A stretch of 64,000 nt of DNA, from the NCBI RefSeq assembly GCF_030238365.1, contig NZ_JASSOT010000064.1, forward strand, positions 62,001 to 126,000, given 5' to 3'. This DNA is from Lelliottia wanjuensis. GTDB taxonomy: Bacteria; Pseudomonadota; Gammaproteobacteria; Enterobacterales; Enterobacteriaceae. A model generated the notes under the pieces. That model saw nothing but the letters and a program-made list of their open reading frames with translations, searched no databases and was not told the DNA's origin. A program made the position numbers and the translations under genes. This document shows positions 34,513 to 44,504 of the stretch, one piece after another (the first letter of the stretch is position 1; every line of letters begins with the position of its first letter).

Positions 34513-35067
34513 TTATTCGTATTTCATCACGAAGGTAGCGTCCGCGTTGGCCTGACCAGGTTCAGTGGTCGCCGCAGTGGATTTGTAACGCGCGGTAAAG
34601 TTCAGGGTGTTAGTGCCTTCAATCAGCGTTTTCGCTGCGGAGAAGGTGGCACCGTCTGGGGTCAGGGTGCTGGAAGAGCTGTCGAGGATTTCGATACCAA
34701 CACCTTTCGCGGTGTTGTCGTTATCGCCTGCGGTGACTGCCAGCAGGGTTTTATCGGTAGCATCGATCTGGCCGGTGAACGCAACGGAAGCGGTTGCCGC
34801 AACAGTCGGGTCACAATCATTCAGTTCAATGGTGAACGGAATATTGGAGGTGGTATCACCTACTTTGGTGAATTTCGCCGTACGATATTGACCCAGGGTC
34901 ACAATCTGATCCGCAGATTCAGTATTTACCGCACAAGCTGCGTTAACTAATTCACCTTTAAAGTGAACGGTACCGCCATTTACGGATACGGGATCCGCTG
35001 CATGTGCGGCACCCGCAACTAATACCAGCGATGCGATGACGGAAGAAGCAATATTGCTAAATTTCAT
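34513..35067 (-). CDS. fimA: FimA major type 1 fimbrial subunit
   Basis: From 35067 (AAAGGAACAG upstream) the 184-residue protein [20 protein letters not shown] has a signal peptide ending AHA-A, a disulphide pair (AACAV, NDCDP) and the ending [13 protein letters not shown]. It makes the fibre rod. First gene of fimAICDHF. No invertible promoter element with fimB/fimE is present nearby, so control is expected from FimZ. Confidence 0.96.
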   Translation of the reverse strand: MKFSNIASSVIASLVLVAGAAHAADPVSVNGGTVHFKGELVNAACAVNTESADQIVTLGQYRTAKFTKVGDTTSNIPFTIELNDCDPTVAATASVAFTGQIDATDKTLLAVTAGDNDNTAKGVGIEILDSSSSTLTPDGATFSAAKTLIEGTNTLNFTARYKSTAATTEPGQANADATFVMKYE

Positions 35068-35222
35068 ATCTGTTCCTTTGAATGTAATAAGCCCTTCCCG
35101 CGTTAATTCGGGAATTAAAAACACAATCAATTGCACAATTGAATGTTTATTTTGGAAGCATCAAAGTAGCCTGGTAACGAATATTAAAACAGGTCAAAAC
35201 ACTGGCATTAATCCAGGCTACA

Positions 35223-35240
35223 TCCTAATTTGCCTTAGGA
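35223..35240. promoter_or_regulatory. Inverted repeat TCCTAA-N6-TTAGGA upstream of fimA
   Basis: Identical arms and spacer length to the repeat downstream of fimY, 156 bases before the fimA start. A shared TAATCCAGG also lies near both (27704 and 35206 regions). Candidate regulator site in the fimA-folD intergenic region (35068-35373), which holds both promoters and no gene. Confidence 0.5.
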
Positions 35241-35373
35241 AAAGACCATTCAAAGCACAGGGTTTAGCGCCTGATTGTGGAAATCTCTCAATGGGTGACT
35301 GACAGCGGGCCTCGCTTCTGACAAAATATAGGCAATCCCCCTTTCAAACGTTACAGACGGAATCCTCTCTCTG

Positions 35374-36240
35374 ATGGCAGCAAAGATTATTGACGGTAAA
35401 ACGATTGCGCAGCAGGTGCGCTCTGAGGTCGCGGAAAAAGTGAAGGCGCGTACAGCGGCCGGAAAACGCGCTCCAGGGTTAGCCGTTGTGCTGGTTGGTA
35501 GCAACCCGGCATCGCAAATTTATGTCGGCAGTAAACGCAAAGCATGTGAAGAGGTGGGCTTCGTCTCCCGTTCCTACGATCTGCCTGAAACCACCAGCGA
35601 AGCAGAACTGCTTGAGCTGATTGATACCCTGAACGCCGACGAGGTGATCGACGGGATTCTGGTGCAGTTGCCGCTGCCTGCGGGCATCGACAACGTGAAG
35701 GTGCTGGAGCGCATCGCGCCGGACAAAGACGTGGACGGTTTCCATCCGTACAACGTCGGTCGTCTGTGCCAGCGCGCGCCGCGTCTGCGTCCGTGTACGC
35801 CGCGCGGGATTGTGACCCTGCTCGAGCGCTACAACATCGACACCTACGGCCTGAACGCCGTGGTGATTGGCGCGTCCAACATCGTTGGCCGTCCGATGAG
35901 CATGGAGCTGCTGCTGGCCGGTTGCACCACCACCGTCACCCACCGCTTTACCAAAAACCTGCGCCAGCACGTCGAGAATGCCGACCTGCTGATCGTGGCC
36001 GTCGGTAAGCCGGGCTTTATTCCGGGTGAGTGGATCAAAGAAGGCGCGATCGTCGTGGACGTGGGCATTAACCGTCTGGAAAACGGCAAAGTGGTGGGAG
36101 ATGTGGTTTATGAAGATGCCGCTGCGCGCGCGTCTTACATTACCCCCGTACCGGGCGGCGTCGGTCCTATGACCGTGGCGACCCTGATTCAGAATACATT
36201 GCAGGCATGCGTTGAGTATCACGACGTAGAGGAAGCGTAA
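35374..36240 (+). CDS. folD: FolD methylene-THF dehydrogenase/cyclohydrolase
   Basis: The 288-residue protein [20 protein letters not shown]... has [39 protein letters not shown], the NADP-binding GASNIVGRP and [14 protein letters not shown] signatures. It interconverts methylene-, methenyl- and formyl-THF for purine and methionine synthesis. Usual length, start after GGAATCC. Followed by ybcJ three bases on. Confidence 0.97.
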   Translation: MAAKIIDGKTIAQQVRSEVAEKVKARTAAGKRAPGLAVVLVGSNPASQIYVGSKRKACEEVGFVSRSYDLPETTSEAELLELIDTLNADEVIDGILVQLPLPAGIDNVKVLERIAPDKDVDGFHPYNVGRLCQRAPRLRPCTPRGIVTLLERYNIDTYGLNAVVIGASNIVGRPMSMELLLAGCTTTVTHRFTKNLRQHVENADLLIVAVGKPGFIPGEWIKEGAIVVDVGINRLENGKVVGDVVYEDAAARASYITPVPGGVGPMTVATLIQNTLQACVEYHDVEEA

Positions 36241-36243
36241 AAG

Positions 36244-36456
36244 ATGGCAACATTTTCATTAGGTAAACACCCGCACGTAGAACTGTGCGATCTGCTCAAA
36301 CTGGAAGGCTGGAGCGAAAGCGGCGCGCAGGCGAAGATTTTTATCGCTGACGGGCTGGTCACCGTCGACGGCGTGGTAGAAACCCGCAAGCGCTGCAAGA
36401 TTGTCGCCGGCCAGACGGTAAGTTTCCAGAACCAGAGTATTACGGTTACCGCCTGA
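36244..36456 (+). CDS. ybcJ: YbcJ S4-like RNA-binding protein
   Basis: The 70-residue protein MATFSLGKHPHVELCDLLKL... has an S4-type fold (SESGAQAKIFIADGLVTVDGVVETRKRCKIVAGQTV). E. coli YbcJ likewise follows folD. Probably binds structured RNA; the target is unknown. Confidence 0.93.
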   Translation: MATFSLGKHPHVELCDLLKLEGWSESGAQAKIFIADGLVTVDGVVETRKRCKIVAGQTVSFQNQSITVTA

Positions 36457-36465
36457 GTTCGCCCC

Positions 36466-36540
36466 ATGCCCGGTGGCGCTGCGCTTACCGGGCCTACTTG
36501 TTTTTGTAGGCCGGGTAAGGCGCAGCCGCCACCCGGCATG
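36466..36540. repeat. REP/BIME inverted pair after ybcJ
   Basis: Two REP units in opposite orientation (GCCCGGTGGCGCTGCGC..., GTAGGCCGGGTAAGGCG) separated by a short T-rich linker. They are common enterobacterial intergenic repeats that can bind gyrase or stabilise mRNA ends. Confidence 0.85.
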
Positions 36541-36605
36541 AGCACCGCACCACGCTGATGCCCTCACCCCAACGCTCTCCCACGGGAGAGGGCGAAAACA
36601 TTAAA

Positions 36606-36628
36606 AACGGCAACGATGTTGCCGTTTT
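36606..36628 (+). terminator. Terminator between ybcJ and the PTS gene
   Basis: AACGGCAAC-GAT-GTTGCCGTT followed by TT. Also works poorly in the other direction. Separates folD-ybcJ from the sugar transporter. Confidence 0.7.
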
Positions 36629-36736
36629 GCGTTTACCTCCATAACGATTAATTCTCGATCAACTTCAAAGAATCACTATTTCGTTTGCTCAAATGTGAAA
36701 ATTAAGTTGCGCGAAATTCTGGCTTCTCTCACGATA

Positions 36737-36765
36737 AGTAGAACGTTCTACTAAAACGTTCTACT
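36737..36765 (+). promoter_or_regulatory. Twin LacI-family operators
   Basis: A perfect 16-base palindrome AGTAGAACGTTCTACT (36737-36752) and an overlapping second copy ACTAAAACGTTCTACT (36750-36765), centres 13 bases apart, 45 bases before the PTS start. The AACGTT centre is that of LacI/MalI-type sites and the cognate repressor gene is downstream. Confidence 0.75.
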
Positions 36766-36809
36766 TACAATAACAGCGCCTCTCAAAGCGCTTCTCGGGG
36801 GAAATCAGC

Positions 36810-38309
36810 ATGGGTCTGATATCAGGGTTTGTTAAATCGTTGTCTAAGTTATCGATGATTGGTCGCGCGTTGATGCTGCCAATCTCACTGCTTCCTGCTG
36901 CGGGCCTGCTGTTAGCCTTCGGCGATAAATTCCACATGCCGCTGATGATGAACGCCGGTGGGGTGATATTTGATAACCTGCCGATGCTGTTCGCCATCGG
37001 TTCCGCCGTCGGTCTGGCGTCAGAATCTGGGATCGCGGCCCTGTCGGCAGCGGTCTCGGTCTTTGTCACCAACATCACCATCGGCACTGTCCTGAGCATC
37101 ACGCCGGAAATGGCCTCTCAGGGCGGGAAATACGCCATGGTGGTCGGCATCCCGACGCTGCAGATGGGCGTTTTCGGCGGCCTGATCTGCGGTATTCTCG
37201 CGGCCTGGTGCTATAACCGCTTCCACACCATGCAGCTGCCGGAATTCCTCGGCTTCTTCTCTGGCAAGCGTTTCGTCGCTATCGCCACCGCTTTCCTGTC
37301 GTTCGTTCTCGGCCTGCTGTTGCCGTACGTCTGGCAGCACATTCAGGCGGGGATCGACGCCCTGTCGGTAATCGTCAACGGAGATAATCAGGCGGCCTCG
37401 ACCTTTATCTTTGGGCTGGTTGAACGCGCGTTAATCCCGCTCGGCCTGCACCACATCTGGTATCCGTCGTTCTGGTACTCGTTTGGCGATTACACCACCC
37501 AGGCGGGCCAGGTGATCCACGGCGACCAAACCATCTGGTTCAAAATGCTGGAAGAAGGGACCAAATCCTTCAGCAGCGACACTTACCAGAACGCCGGTAA
37601 ATTCATGCAGGGCGAGTTCCCGCTGATGCTGTTCGCACTCCCTGCGGCCTGCCTGGCGATGTACCACGAAGCCCACACCAAGAACAAAAAAATCGCCTTC
37701 GGTATTCTGTTCTCGGCGGCACTGACCTGCTTCCTGACGGGCATCACCGAGCCGGTTGAGTTCACCTTTATTTTCGTCGCGCCAATCCTGTACGTGTTTA
37801 ACGCCATCATGGCGGGCCTGGCCTACATGACGATGTATCTGCTGCACGCCCACATCGCCAAATCCTTCTCTGCGGGCCTGATTGACTACATCTCCTTTGG
37901 TATCCTGCCGTCGTTTAACGGCTACCAGACCAACTTCCTCAACGCCGTGATCATCGGTATTCCGATGGCGCTGATTTACTACTTCACCTTCCGCTTCGTG
38001 ATCCGTCGTTTCGATGTCAAAACGCCGGGCCGTACGGAAGTGACCGCAACGACGGACGACAAAACCGACATCGAAATCGCGACCGAAATCATCGGCCTGC
38101 TGGGCGGCGCGAAAAACATCGACTCCGTCGGGTCGTGCATCACCCGTCTGCGTCTGGAAGTGGCGAAGAGTGATGAAGTGGATAAAGACGGTCTCAACGG
38201 ACTCGGCGCGCGCGGCGTAGTCTTTGTCGGCGACAACGGTATCCAGGTGATTTTCGGTGCCAGAGCACAGTTTATCGCCCAGACCATGTCCACCATGATC
38301 GGTAAATAA
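36810..38309 (+). CDS. PTS IIBC transporter, MalX/glucose type
   Basis: The 499-residue protein has an N-terminal IIC domain of about ten membrane segments (LMLPISLLPAAGLLLAFGD, LTGITEPVEFTF) and a C-terminal IIB domain with the phosphorylated cysteine in DSVGSCITRLRLEV. It takes up and phosphorylates a glucose/maltose-type sugar. Closest by memory to MalX and PtsG. The substrate cannot be told. The operators upstream and the downstream MalI-like gene suggest repression in the absence of inducer. Confidence 0.9.
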   Translation: MGLISGFVKSLSKLSMIGRALMLPISLLPAAGLLLAFGDKFHMPLMMNAGGVIFDNLPMLFAIGSAVGLASESGIAALSAAVSVFVTNITIGTVLSITPEMASQGGKYAMVVGIPTLQMGVFGGLICGILAAWCYNRFHTMQLPEFLGFFSGKRFVAIATAFLSFVLGLLLPYVWQHIQAGIDALSVIVNGDNQAASTFIFGLVERALIPLGLHHIWYPSFWYSFGDYTTQAGQVIHGDQTIWFKMLEEGTKSFSSDTYQNAGKFMQGEFPLMLFALPAACLAMYHEAHTKNKKIAFGILFSAALTCFLTGITEPVEFTFIFVAPILYVFNAIMAGLAYMTMYLLHAHIAKSFSAGLIDYISFGILPSFNGYQTNFLNAVIIGIPMALIYYFTFRFVIRRFDVKTPGRTEVTATTDDKTDIEIATEIIGLLGGAKNIDSVGSCITRLRLEVAKSDEVDKDGLNGLGARGVVFVGDNGIQVIFGARAQFIAQTMSTMIGK

Positions 38310-38392
38310 TAAGATGCCGGACCGGCACGTCTCCTGTACTCTGGGTGACGTGTCTTATCCGGCTGATAATCAGGAAATTTCAGGGAGCGAGT

Positions 38393-39409
38393 TTGAAGAA
38401 AGTCGGCATTATTGATGTGGCAAAACAGGCTGGCGTGTCGGTCTCCACCGTCTCGCTGGTGTTGCGCCAGAAAGGGAAAATCTCAGAGGCAACCATTGAG
38501 AAAGTCCAGGCTGCCATCAATACGCTCGGCTACATTCATAACGTCGCTGCCGCCAATCTTCGCGCCAACACCTCCAATCTTATCGGCCTGATCCTGCGCG
38601 ATTTCAGCGACAGCTTCTCCATCAAAGTGATGGCGAGCATCGTGCAGGAGCTGGAAAAACAGGGCTTTATGGTCTTCCTCGGGCAGCCGCTTAACGATCA
38701 CGAACATCTTGAGCGCTGCCTGCTTTCATTTAAACAGCAGGGCGTGGCGGGGGTGATTTATCTGGCGTCCGATACGCGAACGTCCAGTCTCCCGTCGCAG
38801 ATCCGCGAATGTCCGCTGCCGCTGGTCGTGGTTTCTCAGTCCTTACTCAATGACCCCTGCAATCTGGTGATGCGCGATAATCGCCAGGCGGCGAATCTCG
38901 CCACCCGCTATTTGATTGAACGCGGCCACCGCAATATCGCCTACATCGGCGGGCGGGAAGGCTGCCTGATCCGCGAGCAGCGCCTGTTAGGTTTTCGCAG
39001 CGCGATGACCCAGTACGGGCTGGTGAACCGCGAGGAGTCCGCCCCGGTCTGTAGCGATGATACTCAGGCGGCGGGATTTATCACCCGTCAGCTTCTGGAA
39101 AAAAATAACACCATTACCGCCCTGCTCTGCCATTCGCCGGATGCGATGATCGGCTCGATTTCTGGCATTCATCAGGTGGGCCGCACGGTCGGGAAAGACG
39201 TGTTTCTGACGCAGCAGGTCGCGCTGGTGGGGTTTGAAGATATGCTGCACGTGAATCTCACCTCGCCGTCGTTCACCTATGTGTCGTCGGCCAGCGAAGA
39301 GACGGGCCGTCAGGCGGCCGGATTGATGATTCGCAAACTCAAAGAGCCGGAGCTGCAAACGCAGCGCATCACCCTGTCCGGGCAACTGATCGCCCGCGAG
39401 TCGGCCTAG
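38393..39409 (+). CDS. LacI-family repressor, MalI-like
   Basis: From a TTG start (GGGAG upstream) the 338-residue protein has the helix-turn-helix IIDVAKQAGVSVSTVSLVLRQKGKISEAT, then two periplasmic-binding-type lobes. MalI, which controls malX in E. coli, is similar in length and motif. Lies 83 bases after the PTS gene; it probably binds the twin operators ahead of it. Unlike malI, it is tandem and not divergent. Confidence 0.85.
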   Translation: MKKVGIIDVAKQAGVSVSTVSLVLRQKGKISEATIEKVQAAINTLGYIHNVAAANLRANTSNLIGLILRDFSDSFSIKVMASIVQELEKQGFMVFLGQPLNDHEHLERCLLSFKQQGVAGVIYLASDTRTSSLPSQIRECPLPLVVVSQSLLNDPCNLVMRDNRQAANLATRYLIERGHRNIAYIGGREGCLIREQRLLGFRSAMTQYGLVNREESAPVCSDDTQAAGFITRQLLEKNNTITALLCHSPDAMIGSISGIHQVGRTVGKDVFLTQQVALVGFEDMLHVNLTSPSFTYVSSASEETGRQAAGLMIRKLKEPELQTQRITLSGQLIARESA

Positions 39410-39417
39410 AAATGAAA

Positions 39418-39442
39418 AAGCGCCCGAATCTGTCGGGCGCTT
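39418..39442. terminator. Bidirectional terminator
   Basis: AAGCGCCCGA and TCGGGCGCTT around a five-base loop. On the minus strand it is followed by TTTTTC, a good end for the FKBP operon; on the plus strand by TTAGGTTTTA for the repressor. Confidence 0.88.
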
Positions 39443-39455
39443 AGGTTTTACAGCA

Positions 39456-40835
39456 TTATTTTGCGGGGCTGATGCTCACGACTTTCACGTCGTACACCAT
39501 CGTCGCATTCGGTGGAATATTCGGCGGACTCCCCGCTTCACCGTACGCCAGCTCCGGCGGTACAACCATCTGCAGTTTGCCCTGATTATTCATCATGCTG
39601 ATCGCGGTTTTGAACAGCGGCGGGAATCTGTCCAGCGGCAGCGCCAGCACTTTACCCGTTTTGTTCATGTCCTTGATCACTTTGCCATTCGACAAGCTTT
39701 CGGTCACCGCAATCGCCACGATATCGCTGTTTTTAATCGCACCGCGACCTTTCTCGGTGATGCGATAGTAGTAACCCATCTCCGACTTTTTGACGCCCGG
39801 CTTTTTGCTGTACTTCGTGATGAAATCACTGTTGGCGGCATCCGTCGGCGCAGGCTGCTGCGATTTCGCGGTCACGCTGGCGTCCATCTCCTGCAGCTCA
39901 GCCAGCATCTTCTCTTTTGGAATTTTAAACTTGCCGCTCATCATATCCGTCACGCCGCTGACGACCTGAGGCTGGGAAACCTTGAAGCCATCGGACTCGA
40001 CCTTTTTCATTGCGTTCAGCACGTCATGACCCCAGAAGGCACCCAGCGCATAGGCCCGAATGTCTTCCTTGCTGACAGGCGCAGGCGTTTCCGGCGTGGT
40101 CTTGAGGTTCGCCATCTGTTTGGTCTGCGCATCGAGCTTCGCGGTCGTTTCCTGCCATTTGGTCTGCAGCTCGGTGGATTTCCCGTTGCTGTCCGCCAGG
40201 GCTTTCTTCACAGATGCAAGCTCGGTGGCTTTCGCACTCTGATCGGCGGTGAGCGCCGCCAGTTTTGTCATCAGCGCGGCCGTTTCATTCTGGCTGTCCG
40301 CCAGGGACTGCTTAAGCTGGGCGGTCTCTTCGCCTTCGTCCAGACGCGTCGCGGTGAGATCGGCGATCTGCTTGTTGGCGCTTTCCAGCTGCTGCGCGGT
40401 GGTTTGCAGCTTCGTTTGCAGGTCTGCCAACTGCTTCTCGCTGTCGGCGAGTTTCTGCTGCTGCGCTTTGGTCGTGGAATCCTGCATCGAGGCGTACTGC
40501 TTCGCCAGCTCCGCGATTTTCTTTTCCTGCTCGGCTTTCAGCGCCGCAACCTGGGCATTGAGCGCGTCGGTCTGCGCCTGCGAGGTTTGCAGGCGATAGC
40601 CCGCGCTCTTGTGCATCGGTGCCGCTTTTGGCTTCGACGGCACGATCTCTTCCGCATCCGGCAGGTTGACCGGCGTTTCCATCAGCAAAGAGGGAATTTC
40701 ACTGGACTGAGAGGTTATCGAATCCAGCGATTTCACCGCCGCGGCGTTATCACCGGCCTGCGAGGTCTGAGCCAGGATGCAGCTCAGTAAAACCGGAATC
40801 GAGATAACCAGAGGTTTCAATCGGAATATATTCAA
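39456..40835 (-). CDS. FKBP-type prolyl isomerase with long coiled coil
   Basis: The 459-residue protein starts with TTG and has a signal peptide (MNIFRLKPLVISIPVLLSCI), a coiled coil of about 170 residues rich in Gln/Ala/Lys, an FKBP N-terminal helical domain (AYALGAFWGHDVLNAMKKV), and a C-terminal FKBP domain (MVVPPELAYGEAGSPPNIPPNATMVYDVKVV). It resembles FkpA-type periplasmic isomerases but is much longer. The TTG start overlaps the lipoprotein stop (TTGA). Confidence 0.85.
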   Translation of the reverse strand: MNIFRLKPLVISIPVLLSCILAQTSQAGDNAAAVKSLDSITSQSSEIPSLLMETPVNLPDAEEIVPSKPKAAPMHKSAGYRLQTSQAQTDALNAQVAALKAEQEKKIAELAKQYASMQDSTTKAQQQKLADSEKQLADLQTKLQTTAQQLESANKQIADLTATRLDEGEETAQLKQSLADSQNETAALMTKLAALTADQSAKATELASVKKALADSNGKSTELQTKWQETTAKLDAQTKQMANLKTTPETPAPVSKEDIRAYALGAFWGHDVLNAMKKVESDGFKVSQPQVVSGVTDMMSGKFKIPKEKMLAELQEMDASVTAKSQQPAPTDAANSDFITKYSKKPGVKKSEMGYYYRITEKGRGAIKNSDIVAIAVTESLSNGKVIKDMNKTGKVLALPLDRFPPLFKTAISMMNNQGKLQMVVPPELAYGEAGSPPNIPPNATMVYDVKVVSISPAK

Positions 40836-41296
40836 TTGGTATTCTCCACTCGACTAATCAACGCCTGTCGAACCGTTTGTTCTATATCGCTGCATATTTT
40901 CTGCGTTTTAAATTTATAAAACGCGTCCATGGTATCTTTTGTTTGCACCGTAATATCTTCGCGCACGGCGGTATAAACGGAAGCACTGGCTAATAACTCA
41001 TTAAATATCGATTTTTTCTGCGCATACAGACGCGGGCTAATTTTGGACAATGCGACCAGTTCACGCTGACAGGTCGATGCCGAGCCTTCTGCGCTCGCCG
41101 CGGCTGGCTGCGGCTCTGGCATGGCGGCTGGAGTGAGCACAGGTGCCGGCACGTAAGACGTTGTCGGGCCTGACATTGTCTTCTTATTCGCTGTTTTATT
41201 TTGCTGGCAACCGGCGGTTACCAATAGCGTTGAGATAATCATCAACGAAAAGAGCGGCCTTCCAGCATATTTGCGGAATTTATCAGTAACGATCAC
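40832..41296 (-). CDS. Outer membrane lipoprotein partner of the FKBP protein
   Basis: From a GTG start at 41296 (AAAGGA upstream) the 154-residue protein has a signal with lipobox LLVTAGC, a Pro/Ala/Thr-rich linker and a C-terminal helical domain with cysteines (TCQRELVALSKISP ... QKICSDIEQTV). A longer start at 41329 is possible. It overlaps the isomerase by four bases. No family recognised; an envelope role is likely. Confidence 0.75.
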   Translation of the reverse strand: MIVTDKFRKYAGRPLFSLMIISTLLVTAGCQQNKTANKKTMSGPTTSYVPAPVLTPAAMPEPQPAAASAEGSASTCQRELVALSKISPRLYAQKKSIFNELLASASVYTAVREDITVQTKDTMDAFYKFKTQKICSDIEQTVRQALISRVENTN

Positions 41297-41490
41297 GAGC
41301 TTATCCTTTAAATATCCACTTTGGTTCACGTCAAGGAATTAACGTCACATGCCAGTTGGAATAATAGACGAGCGATTATAGGGTGAATAAATGCGCAAAA
41401 CCATTTTATTGGGGCGTTAAGTTATCCAAAATGAGACCGCTTAACGGGTGACATTTATTGAGGAAATATGGCGGGGTGTGGTGCAGAAAA

Positions 41491-41602
41491 AAGCCGGGTG
41501 GCGCTTCGCTTACCCGGCCTACGGTGAGAGGGAGAGGATTGGGGTGAGGGCACCAGACCGCACTCATTTGTAGGCCCGGCAAGCATCGCGCCGCCGGGCA
41601 AC
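41491..41602. repeat. Two REP units after cysS
   Basis: REP units at 41491-41524 and 41570-41602 in opposite orientation. They lie in the gap 41330-41608, which also holds the promoter side of the lipoprotein gene and no coding frame that I can support. Confidence 0.75.
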
Positions 41603-41608
41603 ACAAAC

Positions 41609-42994
41609 TTACTTCCGACGCCAGGTCGTCCCCTGCGGACCATCTTCCAGAATGATCCCCATCTCGGTCAGGCGATTACGCGCCGCATCTGCCGCCGCCC
41701 AGTCTTTCGCCTGACGCGCTTCCAGACGCGCTTTAATCAACGCCTCAATCTCCGCCACTTCACCATCGTCCGCCTGCGCGCTGCTCTGCAGGAACACTTC
41801 TGGCTCTTGCTCCAGCAGGCCCAGCACCGCAGAGAGTTTACGCAGATGAGAAGCCAGCGCGTTTGCCGCCGCCATATCTTCTGTTTTCAGACGGTTCACT
41901 TCACGCGCCATATCAAACAGCACGGAGTAGGCTTCCGGTGTGTTGAAGTCGTCGTTCATCACTTCGATAAAGCGCGCTTCGAACGCCTCGCCACCTGCCG
42001 GTGCGACAGACTTATCGGTGCCGCGCAGCGCGGTGTACAGACGCTCCAGCGCCGAGCGAGCCTGTTTCAGGTTCTCTTCGCTGTAGTTCAGCTGGCTGCG
42101 GTAGTGGCCCGACATCAGGAAGTAACGCACGGTTTCCGCGTCGTAATATTTCAGCACGTCGCGCACGGTAAAGAAGTTGCCCAGAGATTTGGACATCTTT
42201 TCGCGATCGACCATCACCATCCCGGAGTGCATCCAGTAGTTGACGTACTCGCCGCCGTGCGCACAGGTGGACTGCGCGATTTCGTTTTCGTGGTGCGGGA
42301 ACATCAGGTCCGAACCGCCGCCGTGAATATCGAAGTGTTTGCCGAGCTGTTTGCAGTTCATCGCCGAACACTCAATGTGCCAGCCCGGACGCCCTTCGCC
42401 CCACGGAGATGGCCAGCTTGGCTCGCCTTCTTTGGACATTTTCCACAGCACGAAGTCCATCGGGTTACGCTTCACGTCAACCACGTCAACGCGCGCACCG
42501 GCCTGCAGCTGGTCCAGATCCTGACGGGAAAGCTGACCGTAGTTTGGATCGGTCGGCACTGAGAACATCACATCGCCGTTGTCCGCCACATAGGCGTGAC
42601 CGCGGGCGATCAGCTTCTCGGTGATATCGATAATTTCGTGGATGTGATGCGTGGCGCGCGGCTCGCTGTCCGGGCGCAGAATGTTCAGTGCATCAAAATC
42701 TTTGTGCATTTCGGCGATCATGCGATCCACCAGCGCCACAAAGCTTTCGCCATTTTCATTGGCGCGTTTGATAATTTTGTCGTCGATATCAGTGATGTTA
42801 CGCACGTACTTGAGCGTATAGCCCAGGAATCGCAGGTAACGAGAGACCACGTCGAAAGAGACAAACGTACGCCCGTGACCGATATGACAGAGATCGTAAA
42901 CAGTGATACCACACACGTACATGCCGACTTCCCCGGCATGGATAGGTTTAAATTCCTCTTTTTGGCGCGTCAGAGTATTAAAGATTTTTAACAT
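41609..42994 (-). CDS. cysS: Cysteinyl-tRNA synthetase
   Basis: The 461-residue protein from 42994 carries class I motifs CHIGHGRTF (HIGH) and [12 protein letters not shown] (KMSKS) and zinc ligands ([19 protein letters not shown]). It charges tRNA-Cys. The usual 461-residue length supports this start over an upstream extension at 43045. Divergent from ppiB. Confidence 0.97.
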   Translation of the reverse strand: MLKIFNTLTRQKEEFKPIHAGEVGMYVCGITVYDLCHIGHGRTFVSFDVVSRYLRFLGYTLKYVRNITDIDDKIIKRANENGESFVALVDRMIAEMHKDFDALNILRPDSEPRATHHIHEIIDITEKLIARGHAYVADNGDVMFSVPTDPNYGQLSRQDLDQLQAGARVDVVDVKRNPMDFVLWKMSKEGEPSWPSPWGEGRPGWHIECSAMNCKQLGKHFDIHGGGSDLMFPHHENEIAQSTCAHGGEYVNYWMHSGMVMVDREKMSKSLGNFFTVRDVLKYYDAETVRYFLMSGHYRSQLNYSEENLKQARSALERLYTALRGTDKSVAPAGGEAFEARFIEVMNDDFNTPEAYSVLFDMAREVNRLKTEDMAAANALASHLRKLSAVLGLLEQEPEVFLQSSAQADDGEVAEIEALIKARLEARQAKDWAAADAARNRLTEMGIILEDGPQGTTWRRK

Positions 42995-43167
42995 CGAAGA
43001 TTCCGTGTAGACGTGTGTGGACAATAAAGTCTGTATAATACCCATAATTCAGACCGGAATCAGCACACAATGCAAGATGATCCCGTCTGAGGGTTATGCT
43101 ATAACTGCCCTCTATCTGTGACCCAGAGTTGGGTCGACGCTCTACAATACCGGAACAGGATGCAAAA

Positions 43168-43662
43168 ATGGTTACTTTCCACACTAATCATGGCGATATC
43201 GTTATCAAAACCTTTGATGATAAAGCGCCTGAAACAGTCAAAAACTTCCTGGACTACTGCCGCGAAGGTTTCTACAACAACACCATTTTCCACCGCGTGA
43301 TCAATGGTTTTATGATTCAGGGCGGCGGTTTTGAACCTGGCATGAACCAGAAAGAGACCAAAGAAGCGATCAAAAACGAAGCCAACAACGGTCTGAAAAA
43401 CACCCGTGGTACCCTGGCAATGGCGCGTACTCAGGCTCCACACTCTGCGACTGCCCAGTTCTTCATCAACGTGGCTGACAACGACTTCCTGAACTTCTCC
43501 GGCGAAAGCATGCAGGGCTGGGGCTACTGCGTGTTCGCAGAAGTGGTTGAAGGTATGGACGTGGTTGAGAAAATCAAAGGCGTGTCGACTGGCCGCAGCG
43601 GTATGCACCAGGACGTTCCAAAAGAAGACGTGATCATTACTAGCGTGACCGTTAGCGAGTAA
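43168..43662 (+). CDS. ppiB: PpiB cytoplasmic cyclophilin
   Basis: The 164-residue protein [20 protein letters not shown] has the cyclophilin [38 protein letters not shown] and [16 protein letters not shown] segments. No signal peptide, so cytoplasmic. Same length as E. coli PpiB. lpxH follows three bases after. Confidence 0.97.
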   Translation: MVTFHTNHGDIVIKTFDDKAPETVKNFLDYCREGFYNNTIFHRVINGFMIQGGGFEPGMNQKETKEAIKNEANNGLKNTRGTLAMARTQAPHSATAQFFINVADNDFLNFSGESMQGWGYCVFAEVVEGMDVVEKIKGVSTGRSGMHQDVPKEDVIITSVTVSE

Positions 43663-43665
43663 TTG

Positions 43666-44388
43666 GTGGCGACACTCTTTATTGCAGACCTCCATCTGCA
43701 AACAGAAGAACCGGCGATTACCGCCGGTTTTCTGCGTTTTTTACGCGGTGAAGCGCTGTCTGCCGACGCGCTCTACATTCTGGGCGATCTGTTTGAAGCC
43801 TGGATTGGCGACAACGATCCCAACCCGCTGCACCGCGAAATGGCCGCCGCTATCAAAGCGCTGGTCGATTCCGGCGTCCCCTGCTTCTTCATCCACGGCA
43901 ATCGCGATTTTCTGATTGGCAAAGGCTTTGCCCGCGAAAGCGGCATGACATTACTGCCAGAAGAAAAGGTGCTGGATCTCTACGGACGCAAAGTCTTGAT
44001 CATGCACGGCGACACGCTCTGCACCGACGATACCGGCTACCTGGCGTTTCGCGCCAAAGTCCACACGCCGTGGATCCAGACGCTGTTTCTCGCCCTGCCG
44101 CTGTTCATCCGCAACCGCATCGCCGCCAAAATGCGCGCCGGCAGTAAAGCCGCCAACAGCAGCAAATCCATGACCATCATGGACGTCAACCGGCAGGCGG
44201 TTGTCGATGTGATGGAAAAACACCACGTGCAGTGGCTGATCCACGGCCATACCCATCGCCCGGACGTTCACTCCCTGACGGCCAACGGCGAACCCGCACA
44301 CCGCGTGGTGCTGGGTGCCTGGCACACGGAAGGCTCGATGGTGAAAGTCACGCCAGACGGCGTTGAGCTGATTCAGTTTCCGTTTTAA
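43666..44388 (+). CDS. lpxH: LpxH UDP-diacylglucosamine hydrolase
   Basis: The 240-residue protein from GTG has the metallophosphatase motifs [30 protein letters not shown] and HGHTHRP. It makes lipid X in lipid A synthesis at the inner membrane. Same length as in E. coli; directly downstream of ppiB, likely cotranscribed. Confidence 0.96.
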   Translation: MATLFIADLHLQTEEPAITAGFLRFLRGEALSADALYILGDLFEAWIGDNDPNPLHREMAAAIKALVDSGVPCFFIHGNRDFLIGKGFARESGMTLLPEEKVLDLYGRKVLIMHGDTLCTDDTGYLAFRAKVHTPWIQTLFLALPLFIRNRIAAKMRAGSKAANSSKSMTIMDVNRQAVVDVMEKHHVQWLIHGHTHRPDVHSLTANGEPAHRVVLGAWHTEGSMVKVTPDGVELIQFPF

Positions 44389-44418
44389 TTCCCTCTCCTT
44401 TTCACCAAACGCATCGCC

Positions 44419-44434
44419 ACGCAATCGTTTTCCT
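44419..44434 (+). promoter_or_regulatory. PurR operator before purE
   Basis: ACGCAATCGTTTTCCT fits the PUR box (consensus ACGCAAACGTTTTCGT) and lies 71 bases before purE in the same place as in E. coli. It should repress purEK when hypoxanthine or guanine is plentiful. Confidence 0.9.
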
Positions 44435-44504
44435 TGGCACAATTTAATGCTATTCTCTGTGCCCTCAAAGCAGTGTGTTCCGCACCACAGGAGTTTTAAG
44501 ACGC

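Noticed and set aside
35068..35373. Invertible fimS switch
   Set aside because: No paired inverted repeats of the E. coli type and no recombinase genes nearby.
40026..40790. 254-codon plus-strand frame
   Set aside because: Antisense to the coiled coil of the FKBP gene; repetitive Arg/Leu composition is a shadow effect.
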